9,568 nt of DNA from Geodermatophilaceae bacterium (GCA_013814015.1 JACCQS010000496.1:1-9568), one strand, 5' to 3'. Counted from the stretch's first letter, positions 1-6,651 are shown. Notes: generated from the sequence alone by a model not told the origin. Translations and numbers: made by a program.

Positions 1-213
1 GTTCATCACCTGATCCCCTGGGCACCAGGCGGCCGCACCGACCAGACAAACGGCGGCCTGTTCTGCTGGCACCACCACCGCGAAATCGAACAAGGCCACT
101 GGGAAGCCTTCCACCACCGAGGCCGGATCCGGCTCCGCCCACCCGAAGGACTCGACCCGCAAACGAAGGCCCCGGATCAACCACCCCCACCAACCACCCC
201 CACCCCGCGCTGA
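1..213 (+). CDS. HNH endonuclease, DUF222/13E12-like, C-terminal fragment
   Basis: Frame 1 is open from the first base to a TGA at 211-213, giving 70 visible residues; the N-terminus lies outside the window. The visible part carries the HNH (beta-beta-alpha metal) signature: VHHLIPWAPGG, then an Asn in DQTNGGLFCWHHH, then an HHRGRIRLRPP segment. This is the usual end of the DUF222-HNH proteins that are multicopy in actinobacteria (the 13E12 repeat family). A Pro/Thr-rich tail (QPPPPTTPTPR) follows, typical of the disordered ends of these proteins. The family is thought to be metal-dependent nucleases, but the role of individual members is unknown and some are mobile or decaying. Nothing here shows whether the full gene is intact. 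The next gene starts 148 bp downstream on the same strand and is functionally unrelated. Confidence 0.8.
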   Translation, partial: VHHLIPWAPGGRTDQTNGGLFCWHHHREIEQGHWEAFHHRGRIRLRPPEGLDPQTKAPDQPPPPTTPTPR

Positions 214-361
214 CTGGCCACCAGGAGCCGACAGCCGACCCTGCCCGTAGACGGCTGGCGCCGGACCGCGCCTTCCCCGGCCCGGTAGTCGTGGTGCCCA
301 CCGGCGAGCCCAACGAGATCAGCTGCCGTCTGCACGTCCACGGACCGGATACGGTCCCAGG

Positions 362-1597
362 GTGACTCGAACCCTCTTCGCTGGCGGCGCTGTCTTCGAC
401 GGCACCGGCTCAGCACCTAGTTCGGCCGACGTGCTCGTCGAGGACGGGTTGATCGTGGACGTCGGCAGCGGCTTGGACGCCGACGACGAGGTCGACTGCG
501 CTGGAACGACAGTCCTGCCGGGGTTGATCGACAGCCATGTGCATGTGCTGTTCAGCGGGGTCAACGTGCTCCGGATGATGCAGACGCCATTCAGCTATCC
601 GTTCTACGAAGCGGTGCACAACCTGAGGACGACGCTCGATACCGGGATCACGAACGTACGAGATGCCAGCGGAGCGGACCTTGGTGTGGCCCAAGCACTT
701 CGGGACGGACTCATCGCCGGTCCCCGAATGCAGATCTCGATCAGCATGGTCAGCCAGACTGGAGGGCACGGTGACGGCTGGCAACCGTGCGGCGCCGTCA
801 TGCCGCTACTTGCCTCTCACCCGGGCAGACCCTCCACGATCGTCGACGGCGCCGGGGATATGCGTCGCGTGGTCCGTGAACTCGTGCGCGCTGGAGCCGA
901 CGTGATCAAGGTCGCGACCAGCGGAGGCGTTCTCTCACCGCGCGACGACCCACGACACGGTCACTTCCGGGACGCCGAGATCGCCGTACTGGTCGAGGAA
1001 GCCACCGCGGCCGGCCTCTTCGTCATGGCACACGCGCAGGCGACGGATGGGATCAAGGTGGCCATCCGGAACGGGATCCGCTCGATCGAACACGGGATTT
1101 ATCTGGACGACCAGGCCATCGAGATGATGCTTCAAGCTGGAACGTGGCTCGTACCAACGCTATCTGCCCCGCGCGCCGTTATCACGATGGCCGATTCCGG
1201 CGTGCCGATGCCTGCGGCAGTGATCAGCAAGGCGCGGATGGTTCTGGAATCCCACGACGACTCGGTCGGCCGGGCCATCACCGCTGGAGTGAAGATCGCC
1301 ATGGGCACCGACAGCGGCGTCGGGCCGCACGGAGACAATCTCAGCGAACTCGGGCTGATGGCCAATCTCGGCATGAGCGCGCTCGGCGCATGGCACGCGA
1401 GCACCGCATCGGCGGCCGAGTTGCTCGGCATTTCGGACGAGTTCGGCACGCTGGAGCCGGGCAAGCGGGCCGATCTGCTGGTATTGGAGGGCTCGGCCTC
1501 GGACCTGGTCAACCTGCGGGATCGCGTGCGTGCCGTCTACCAGGACGGAAGCCTGGTCGGCGGCGCTCCGTCATCAGCACAGGAGTCAACGCACTGA
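362..1597 (+). CDS. metal-dependent amidohydrolase (imidazolonepropionase/prolidase-like)
   Basis: A 411-residue member of the amidohydrolase superfamily, the COG1228-type group that includes imidazolonepropionase-like and Xaa-Pro dipeptidase-like enzymes. The fold elements are in order: an N-terminal small beta domain with TLFAGGAVFDGTG (4-16); the HxH metal motif in LIDSHVHV (H59, H61); the likely carboxylated lysine in ADVIKVATSGG (K183); metal-binding histidines in MAHAQ (H224) and SIEHG (H244); the catalytic aspartate in MGTDSG (D317); and the C-terminal GTLEPGKRADLLVLEG strand that closes the beta domain. All metal and catalytic positions are therefore present, which predicts a cytoplasmic binuclear Zn hydrolase. 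Substrate cannot be read from sequence; cyclic amides, dipeptides and N-acyl compounds are all known in the group. The start is GTG at 362, chosen because the conserved N-terminus begins there; no clear Shine-Dalgarno is visible. It converges on the terC gene with 24 bp between stops, and no partner gene suggests a pathway. Confidence 0.9.
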   Translation: MTRTLFAGGAVFDGTGSAPSSADVLVEDGLIVDVGSGLDADDEVDCAGTTVLPGLIDSHVHVLFSGVNVLRMMQTPFSYPFYEAVHNLRTTLDTGITNVRDASGADLGVAQALRDGLIAGPRMQISISMVSQTGGHGDGWQPCGAVMPLLASHPGRPSTIVDGAGDMRRVVRELVRAGADVIKVATSGGVLSPRDDPRHGHFRDAEIAVLVEEATAAGLFVMAHAQATDGIKVAIRNGIRSIEHGIYLDDQAIEMMLQAGTWLVPTLSAPRAVITMADSGVPMPAAVISKARMVLESHDDSVGRAITAGVKIAMGTDSGVGPHGDNLSELGLMANLGMSALGAWHASTASAAELLGISDEFGTLEPGKRADLLVLEGSASDLVNLRDRVRAVYQDGSLVGGAPSSAQESTH

Positions 1598-1621
1598 TCT
1601 AGTGCGACGGTTCCCGCAGCC

Positions 1622-2746
1622 TTAGCGATCGGGGTTGCGGCCGCCCTCGGAGGATGGCGGGCCGCTCTCCGGATCTGCAGTGATCGTGGCTTCGGGCGGG
1701 CCAATCAGGTCGGCGGGTTCGTCCAGTGCGACATCCTTGGGAGCCACGTCTGCACCGCGCAGCTGGGCTGCTGCCTCGGGATCGTTGCGCGCCTTGTAGA
1801 GGCTCGCGATAACGGCCAGGGCCATCACGCCGATGATCACACTCAGGGACAACCAGATCGGGATCGTCGGTGCCCACGCGATCGGCTCGCCACCGTTGAT
1901 GAAGGGGAGGCTGTTCTCGTGCATCGCCTCGAGGATGAGTTTGATCCCGATGAAGCCGAGGATGATCGACAAACCCATGGATAGGTAGACGAGCCGTTCC
2001 AGCAGCCCGCCGAGCAGGAAGTAGAGCTGACGTAGGCCCATCAGCGCGAAGATGTTGGCGGTGAAGACGATGAACGCTTCCCGAGTCAATCCGAAGATCG
2101 CCGGGATCGAGTCCAACGCAAACAGTAAGTCCGTGGAGCCGATCGCGAGGAAGACGATGATCATCGGGGTCCATAGCTTCTTGCCATCGACGGTGGTGCG
2201 GATCTTGGCCCCGTCGAAGTCATCGCTGATCGGCAGAACCTTGCGCATCCGCCGGATAAGGACGTTCTCCTCGTACTCCTCCTCCTCGCCCTGCTGCTTG
2301 GCGAGCTTGATCGCGGTGTAGATGAGGAAGGCACCGAAGATATAGAAGAGCCAGCTGAAGCGCTCGATCAGTGCGGCTCCGGCCAGGATGAAAATTCCAC
2401 GCAGGACCAGCGCGATGATGATCCCGACCATCAGGACTTCCTGCTGGTACTTACGTGGGACCGAGAACCGAGCCATGATGATCACGAAGACGAACAGATT
2501 GTCCACCGACAGGCTGTATTCGGTGAGCCACCCCGCGTAGAACTCTCCGGCCGCCTGTCCTCCGGCGAAGGCCAGCATCGCCAAGCCGAAGATCAACGCC
2601 AGGCTGACATAGAACACCACCCACAGCGAGGACTCTTTCATCGACGGCACGTGCGGGCGGCGCGTAACGATCAGCAGGTCGGCGAGCAGCAGCAGTCCGA
2701 GGAAGACGAACGATCCGATCTCGAACCAGACGGGTAGATCGAGCAA
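1622..2746 (-). CDS. terC: TerC/Alx-family membrane protein, probable Mn2+ exporter
   Basis: A 374-residue integral membrane protein of the TerC family, with about seven to nine hydrophobic segments (near residues 5-27, 42-63, 80-92, 106-126, 130-148, 193-213, 222-248, 255-273, 297-317). The two acidic family signatures are intact: SLSVDNLFVF (D82, N83) and FALDSIPA (D212). An acidic, charged loop (EEEEYEEN, 154-161) separates the two halves. The C-terminal 55 residues are a hydrophilic, probably disordered tail. Characterised relatives (E. coli Alx, B. subtilis MeeF/MeeY) export Mn2+ or metallate secreted proteins; the tellurite label is historical. The start is TTG at 2746: an in-frame TGA lies two codons upstream, the N-terminal helix is needed for the fold, and a GGAGGG stands 8 nt before it. 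Expression is probably controlled by the Mn2+ riboswitch in the leader, which supports the Mn2+ role independently of the protein sequence. Confidence 0.92.
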   Translation of the reverse strand: MLDLPVWFEIGSFVFLGLLLLADLLIVTRRPHVPSMKESSLWVVFYVSLALIFGLAMLAFAGGQAAGEFYAGWLTEYSLSVDNLFVFVIIMARFSVPRKYQQEVLMVGIIIALVLRGIFILAGAALIERFSWLFYIFGAFLIYTAIKLAKQQGEEEEYEENVLIRRMRKVLPISDDFDGAKIRTTVDGKKLWTPMIIVFLAIGSTDLLFALDSIPAIFGLTREAFIVFTANIFALMGLRQLYFLLGGLLERLVYLSMGLSIILGFIGIKLILEAMHENSLPFINGGEPIAWAPTIPIWLSLSVIIGVMALAVIASLYKARNDPEAAAQLRGADVAPKDVALDEPADLIGPPEATITADPESGPPSSEGGRNPDR

Positions 2747-2785
2747 TGGTCAGTCCCTCCGGTGGCACGTGGCAACAACCGGAGG
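2747..2785 (-). promoter_or_regulatory. expression platform: Shine-Dalgarno sequestered by P1 3' strand
   Basis: On the minus strand the P1 3' strand with its flank reads CCTCCGGT (2785-2778) and is a perfect 8-nt complement of ACCGGAGG (2763-2756), which contains the terC Shine-Dalgarno GGAGGG. The two can form an 8-bp hairpin with a 14-nt loop that hides the ribosome-binding site. Because CCTCC is also needed for P1, aptamer folding and SD masking exclude each other. This predicts a translational ON switch: Mn2+ stabilises P1 and frees the SD. There is no T-tract, so a transcriptional terminator is unlikely. Confidence 0.75.
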
Positions 2786-2905
2786 TCTCTCCCGCCTGAC
2801 GCCCGAGGAAAGATTCCGGGCGGCCCGACCGACGGGACCGGGACGGAAGCGGCGATGCCGCTCCGGCCGTGGTGACGACCCCGCCGCGAAGGAATACTCC
2901 CCTCC
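2781..2905 (-). promoter_or_regulatory. yybP-ykoY Mn2+ riboswitch aptamer upstream of terC
   Basis: Read on the minus strand, the leader shows the conserved elements of the yybP-ykoY aptamer in order. These are a P1 5' strand GGAGG (2905-2901) running straight into GGGGAGTA, a central GTCGTCACCAC (the conserved CGUCA loop), an internal GC-rich hairpin region, and GGGAGAGACC running straight into the P1 3' strand CCTCC (2785-2781). GGAGG and CCTCC pair perfectly. This RNA class binds Mn2+ and typically sits in front of TerC/Alx or MntP exporters, exactly the gene found here. The match is by eye from consensus knowledge; a covariance-model score was not computed. About 34 nt separate P1 from the TTG start. 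Confidence 0.88.
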
Positions 2906-3007
2906 ACCGACGCCCCCATTCTGTACGACAAGGTGGCGCCACATCTCAGCGGGTATCCGTCACCGGGTCGACATCGGCTGTCGTAGGTCGTTGTTAGCGT
3001 CAGGCGC

Positions 3008-3415
3008 ATGGACATCAAACTGGAAGTGGTCACCGTCCCGGTCTCAGACGTGGATCGGGCGAAGGCGTTCTACGTCGACCAGGTGGGTTTCGTCGCCGAT
3101 CACGACCAAGCTGTCAGCGATGAGATTCGGTTCGTGCAGTTGACGCCGCCAGGCTCAGCCTGCTCGATCGCCTTCGGCAAAGGGATCTCGAAGATGGAGC
3201 CCGGCTCCCTGCAGGCGATCATGTGCGTGGTCGGCGACGCCGAGGCGGCCCGGACTGAGCTGGCCAGCCGTGGGGTCGAGGTGAGCGATGTGGACGACCA
3301 GCCCTGGGGCAAGTTCGTCTACTTCGCTGATCCGGACGGCAACGGCTGGTCGTTTCAGGAACTGCCTGACTGGTCGACCGGAGCAGGCGGGTCGGGCCAA
3401 CGACCCGAAAACTAA
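3008..3415 (+). CDS. VOC-fold (glyoxalase/bleomycin-resistance-like) protein
   Basis: A 135-residue single VOC-superfamily protein with two beta-alpha-beta-beta-beta modules. Module one carries VPVSDVDRAKAFYVDQVGF (10-28). Module two carries VVGDAEAARTELASRGVEVS (74-93) and the ending FADPDGNGWSFQE (106-118). VOC proteins include glyoxalase I, dioxygenases and antibiotic-binding proteins. Here the usual metal-ligand histidines appear to be replaced (V7 in place of the H in HVxLxV, and M72 in the second module), leaving only the terminal E118. A metal-dependent enzyme is therefore doubtful, and a binding or unknown function is more likely. It starts at ATG 3008 with no real Shine-Dalgarno; a TAGCGT hexamer ends 7 nt before it, so leaderless translation is possible. 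It is divergent from terC and convergent with uvrB, so it is probably monocistronic. The last 15 residues are a Gly/Ser-rich tail. Confidence 0.85.
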   Translation: MDIKLEVVTVPVSDVDRAKAFYVDQVGFVADHDQAVSDEIRFVQLTPPGSACSIAFGKGISKMEPGSLQAIMCVVGDAEAARTELASRGVEVSDVDDQPWGKFVYFADPDGNGWSFQELPDWSTGAGGSGQRPEN

Positions 3416-3420
3416 CCCAG

Positions 3421-3436
3421 CCGGGACGGGTCCCGG
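3421..3436. terminator. hairpin between convergent VOC gene and uvrB
   Basis: CCGGGAC-GG-GTCCCGG is a perfect 7-bp inverted repeat placed 5 bp after the VOC stop and 6 bp before the uvrB stop. It could terminate transcripts from both sides. There is no T-tract on either strand, so it may act as a weak or I-shaped terminator of the kind proposed in actinobacteria, or only as an mRNA 3' stabiliser. Confidence 0.5.
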
Positions 3437-3442
3437 ATCTGC

Positions 3443-5587
3443 TCAGCCCTGACCGGCTCGTTGCATCTGGCGAAGTTCCTTCTTGAGTACGCCGATCTCG
3501 TCGCGCAGCCGGGCAGCCAGTTCGAATTGGAGTTCTCGGGCCGCAGCCAACATCTGATCATCGAGTTGCCCGATCAGATCGGCCAACTCAGCGGCCGGCA
3601 GGGTGGACGCGTCCAGTGCGCGCTCGCTCTTGCCGCGGGATGACAGGCCGGGGACCGGTGCCTTCCCTCTGGATTGGGTCCGTCCTCCGCCGTAGAGGCG
3701 CTCGGTGGTCTTTTCGGTGTCGGCGGCCTCGGCGTAGATGTCGTCCAGGATGTCGATGATCTTCTTACGCAGCGGCTGCGGATCCAGCCCACGCTCGACG
3801 TTGTAGGCGACCTGCTTCTCTCGCCGACGGTTGGTCTCGTCGATCGCGCGTTCCATCGACGGGGTGATCTTGTCTGCGTACATGTGCACCTGCCCAGAGA
3901 CGTTACGAGCGGCCCGGCCGATGGTCTGGATCAGCGAGGTCTCCGAGCGGAGGAACCCTTCCTTGTCGGCATCGAGGATCGACACCAACGACACCTCGGG
4001 AAGATCGAGTCCTTCGCGGAGCAGGTTGATCCCCACCAGAACGTCGTAGTCGCCCTTGCGCAGCTCTCGGAGCAACTCGACCCGGCGCAGGGTGTCGACC
4101 TCGGAGTGCAGGTAGCGCACCCGGATCCCGAGCTCGAGCAGATAGTCGGTGAGGTCCTCGGCCATCTTCTTGGTCAGCGTGGTGACCAAGACCCGCTCAT
4201 CGCGTTCAGCCCGGAGCCGGATCTCGGCGACCAGGTCATCGATCTGACCCTTGGTGGGCTTGACGACCACTTCCGGATCGATCAGGCCGGTCGGCCGGAT
4301 CACCTGTTCGACGAATTCGCCCTTCGTGCGACCCAGCTCGTATGAGCTCGGCGTGGCCGACATGTAGACCGTCTGCCCGATCCGCTCGACGAACTCCTCC
4401 CAGCGCAGCGGCCGGTTGTCCATCGCCGACGGCAGCCGGAAGCCGTGGTCGACCAGGGTGCGCTTGCGACTCATGTCGCCCTCGTACATGCCGCCGATCT
4501 GCGGCACGGTCACGTGGGACTCGTCGATGACGAGGAGGAAGTCATCCGGAAAGTAATCCAGCAGACAGGACGGCGGACTCCCGGCGGCCCGGCCGTCCAG
4601 ATGCCGGGAATAGTTCTCGATGCCGGAGCAGAACCCGACTTGGCGCATCATCTCGATGTCGTAGGTGGTGCGCATCCGCAGCCGCTGGGCCTCGAGCAGC
4701 TTGCCCTGCTTGTCCAGCTCGGCCAGCCGGTTGGCCAACTCGGCCTCGATGCCGGCGATGGCCTGCTCCATCCGCTCCGGACCGGTCGCGTAGTGGGTGG
4801 CTGGAAACACGAACACTTCCTCGACCTCACGCACGACCTCGCCGGTCAGCGGGTGCAGGTAGTACAACCGCTCGATCTCGTCGCCGAACATCTCGATCCG
4901 GACGCCGAGTTCTTCGTAGGAGGGAATCACCTCGATGGTGTCGCCCCGGACCCGAAACGTGCCGCGGGTGAACGACAGATCGTTGCGGGTGTATTGCATG
5001 TCCACCAGTCGGTGCAGCAGCCAGTCCCGATCGGTGGTCTTGCCGAGCTGCAACCGGACGCTCTGGTCGAGATACTCCTTCGGCGTCCCGAGGCCATAGA
5101 TGCACGACACGCTGGCCACCACGACGACGTCGCGCCGAGTCACCAGGCTCGCCGTCGAGGAATGCCGCAGCCGCTCGACCTCATCGTTGACCGAGCTGTC
5201 CTTCTCGATGTAGGTATCAGTCTGCGGGACGTAGGCCTCGGGCTGGTAATAGTCGTAGTAGGAGACGAAATACTCCACAGCGTTGTTAGGCAGCAACTCG
5301 CGGAACTCGTTGGCCAATTGGGCGGCCAACGTCTTGTTCGGCGCGATGATCAACGTCGGACGCTGCACCTTCTCGATCAGCCACGCCGCGGTTGCGGACT
5401 TTCCAGTTCCGGTCGCACCGAGCAGCACGACATCACGCTCTCCCGCGTTGATCCGGCGGGTGAGTTCCTCGATGGCCTGTGGCTGATCTCCGGAGGGCTG
5501 GAAGTCAGCTTCGACGGTAAATGCGCCGGTGGTCGGCGTCTTGTCGTTGGACCAGGCCCGCAGCGGGCGGACGGGCTTGCGCGCCAT
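3443..5587 (-). CDS. uvrB: excinuclease ABC subunit B
   Basis: UvrB, the damage-verifying helicase-like subunit of nucleotide excision repair: it is loaded by UvrA, opens the helix at the lesion and recruits UvrC. With the start at 5587 it has 714 residues, the usual family length. Visible features (numbered from this start) are the Walker A GATGTGKSA (57-65, K63), the beta-hairpin YYDYYQPEAYVPQTD (110-124), the Walker B-like DESH (355-358), motif VI QTIGRAARN (554-562), and a C-terminal UVR motif near 667-702 (ELADLIGQLDDQM... FELAARLRDEI) for UvrC contact. All catalytic residues are intact. The frame stays open upstream to GTG 5734, with candidate starts at ATG 5677 and GTG 5653, but that extension is Ser/Thr-rich, includes rare CTA and TTA leucine codons and nearly meets the divergent gene. 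No LexA-type box (GAAC-N4-GTTC) is visible upstream. Confidence 0.97.
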   Translation of the reverse strand: MARKPVRPLRAWSNDKTPTTGAFTVEADFQPSGDQPQAIEELTRRINAGERDVVLLGATGTGKSATAAWLIEKVQRPTLIIAPNKTLAAQLANEFRELLPNNAVEYFVSYYDYYQPEAYVPQTDTYIEKDSSVNDEVERLRHSSTASLVTRRDVVVVASVSCIYGLGTPKEYLDQSVRLQLGKTTDRDWLLHRLVDMQYTRNDLSFTRGTFRVRGDTIEVIPSYEELGVRIEMFGDEIERLYYLHPLTGEVVREVEEVFVFPATHYATGPERMEQAIAGIEAELANRLAELDKQGKLLEAQRLRMRTTYDIEMMRQVGFCSGIENYSRHLDGRAAGSPPSCLLDYFPDDFLLVIDESHVTVPQIGGMYEGDMSRKRTLVDHGFRLPSAMDNRPLRWEEFVERIGQTVYMSATPSSYELGRTKGEFVEQVIRPTGLIDPEVVVKPTKGQIDDLVAEIRLRAERDERVLVTTLTKKMAEDLTDYLLELGIRVRYLHSEVDTLRRVELLRELRKGDYDVLVGINLLREGLDLPEVSLVSILDADKEGFLRSETSLIQTIGRAARNVSGQVHMYADKITPSMERAIDETNRRREKQVAYNVERGLDPQPLRKKIIDILDDIYAEAADTEKTTERLYGGGRTQSRGKAPVPGLSSRGKSERALDASTLPAAELADLIGQLDDQMLAAARELQFELAARLRDEIGVLKKELRQMQRAGQG

Positions 5588-5736
5588 CGCTGCGGCGCCT
5601 GACGCCGACTTCGACGTCGATGCATCTGTGGTGGAGGACTTCGTGGCGGTCACAGTTAACGAAGATAGGCCGGGCATCCGACATTCCCCAGTCGCACGGT
5701 CGGATCGATGGCCACCGGGTCGTACCGTCGTCACGC

Positions 5737-6162
5737 ATGAACGACAGACGCGGAGCCGACGAGGACATCGCCCGCCTGCTGAGCCGACCTGTCTGGGCGG
5801 TAGTCGGTCTGACGCCGAACTCCCGACGACCGTCGTACGGCGTGGGACGTTTTCTTCTCGACCATGGCATCACGGTGATTCCGGTCAACCTGCAGGGCGC
5901 GTCCGTCCATGACCAGCGCGGCGTCGTGACACTGGACGAGATCGACGTACCGGTGGACGTCGTCGACATCTTCCGGCGCTCGGAGATGGCCGGCGCGCAC
6001 GTCGACGAGGCGATCCGGATCGGCGCCGCCGCGGTCTGGCTACAGCTGGGCGTCATCGACACCGAGGCGGCCGACCGCGCGGAGGCGGCCGGACTCACCG
6101 TCGTCATGGATCACTGTCCAGCCATCGAATGGCCGCGATTGGGGCCGCGCCGCACTCGCTAG
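5737..6162 (+). CDS. CoA-binding domain protein, YccU/COG1832 family
   Basis: A 141-residue single-domain Rossmann-like protein of the CoA-binding (YccU-like) family. The N-terminal nucleotide-binding strand and loop VWAVVGLTPNSRRPSYGVGRF (19-39) has the typical V-G-x-(S/T)-P-x-x-x-R-P-S-Y signature. It is followed by GITVIPVNLQG (44-54), the VDVVDIFRRSE helix start (73-83) and the conserved end GAAAVWLQLGVI (96-107) ... GLTVVMDHCPAIEWPRLG (119-136). The family resembles the CoA-binding domain of succinyl-CoA synthetase alpha, but its function is unknown. The segment after PVN is slightly shorter than in E. coli YccU-like proteins. ATG 5737 is chosen because the fold starts soon after it; there is no Shine-Dalgarno, and TACCGT ends 8 nt upstream. 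It diverges from uvrB. Confidence 0.88.
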   Translation: MNDRRGADEDIARLLSRPVWAVVGLTPNSRRPSYGVGRFLLDHGITVIPVNLQGASVHDQRGVVTLDEIDVPVDVVDIFRRSEMAGAHVDEAIRIGAAAVWLQLGVIDTEAADRAEAAGLTVVMDHCPAIEWPRLGPRRTR

Positions 6163-6214
6163 CCTCTCCGGGCCGCAAAACGGTGCCGCAATTGATGAAC
6201 GGGAAAGAAATTTG

Positions 6215-6287
6215 TGTGGACAAGGTGTTCATCCGGTGTGGACAGCTGCCAGCGAGGTGTGGACGAAGAGGCCCACTATGTGGACGC
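6215..6287 (-). promoter_or_regulatory. cluster of four DnaA-box-like 9-mers, 21-22 bp apart
   Basis: The core GTGGAC occurs four times on the plus strand as TGTGGACAA (6215-6223), TGTGGACAG (6237-6245), TGTGGACGA (6258-6266) and TGTGGACGC (6279-6287). On the minus strand these are TTGTCCACA, CTGTCCACA, TCGTCCACA and GCGTCCACA. The first three fit the actinobacterial DnaA-box consensus (T/C)(T/C)(G/A/C)TCCACA and the fourth differs at its first base. Start-to-start distances are 22, 21 and 21 bp, about two helical turns, so all sites face the same side of the DNA. A locally AT-richer run (6191-6214) precedes the first box. DnaA binding is inferred from sequence only. Confidence 0.6.
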
Positions 6288-6303
6288 AGAGTAATGGCTG
6301 TGA

Positions 6304-6323
6304 GTGACAGTGGTCACCGTGAC
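6304..6323. promoter_or_regulatory. GTGAC/GTCAC half-site cluster
   Basis: Three GTSAC half-sites lie within 20 bp: GTGAC 6304-6308, GTCAC 6313-6317 and GTGAC 6319-6323. The last two form the palindrome GTCAC-C-GTGAC. The cluster lies between the DnaA-box-like repeats and the promoter of the candidate RNA, so it may be a regulator site. GTCAC-type repeats recall MtrA response-regulator sites described in actinobacteria, but the spacing here does not clearly fit and no binding protein can be assigned. Confidence 0.3.
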
Positions 6324-6362
6324 TGTTGTGTCTGGAGGGGCCAGAGTTTCTCGGGAAAGCAC

Positions 6363-6391
6363 TTGTCTACGCTCGGCGGCCTGCGTAACTT
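6363..6391 (+). promoter_or_regulatory. sigma70/SigA-type promoter for the candidate RNA
   Basis: TTGTCT (6363-6368) and TAACTT (6386-6391) are separated by exactly 17 bp. The -35 matches TTGACA at four of six positions. The -10 fits the actinobacterial TAnnnT form. The expected start of transcription is about 6398-6401, just before the GGGAAC arm of the predicted closing stem at 6402. Position relative to the RNA structure is the main support. Confidence 0.6.
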
Positions 6392-6651
6392 ACTTCTTGC
6401 AGGGAACAACCGGCACAGACCGGAGGAACGAAAAGGCTCGGTTCGCCGGGTCTATCGAGCCAAAGGTTACGTTGCGTTACGTGCTTCGGTACGTGCGGAA
6501 CGACTGGGACCATTTGATCGCAGCGGCCCTCGGGTCGCGGTGGACATCGGACCCGTGATGTTGGACAGCAAGCTCGTCTTGCCAGTCGGCGACACGGGAC
6601 CATCACAGCTTCGGTTGTGATAGCCCGGAGCGCCGGTGGTTCCCGGCACAT

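Noticed and set aside
1598..1621. Terminator between the amidohydrolase and terC
   Set aside because: The 24 bp between the convergent stops contain no meaningful inverted repeat.
4445..5602. 385-codon plus-strand open frame opposite uvrB
   Set aside because: It is a shadow of the strongly conserved uvrB gene, has no recognisable domain, and is the kind of long antisense frame produced by high GC third positions.
5587..5740. LexA SOS box or PafBC-type promoter for uvrB
   Set aside because: No GAAC-N4-GTTC palindrome and no convincing PafBC-type promoter element are visible in the divergent region.
6215..6287. CRISPR array or plasmid iteron origin
   Set aside because: The repeat core is only about 8 bp with 13-14 bp between copies, there are no cas or rep genes, and the surrounding genes are chromosomal housekeeping genes.
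6129..6620. Open frames of 163, 84 and (minus strand) 94 and 179 codons across the intergenic region before glgX
   Set aside because: They show no domain, have a poor start context, overlap each other in several frames, and coincide with RNA hairpins and promoter elements.
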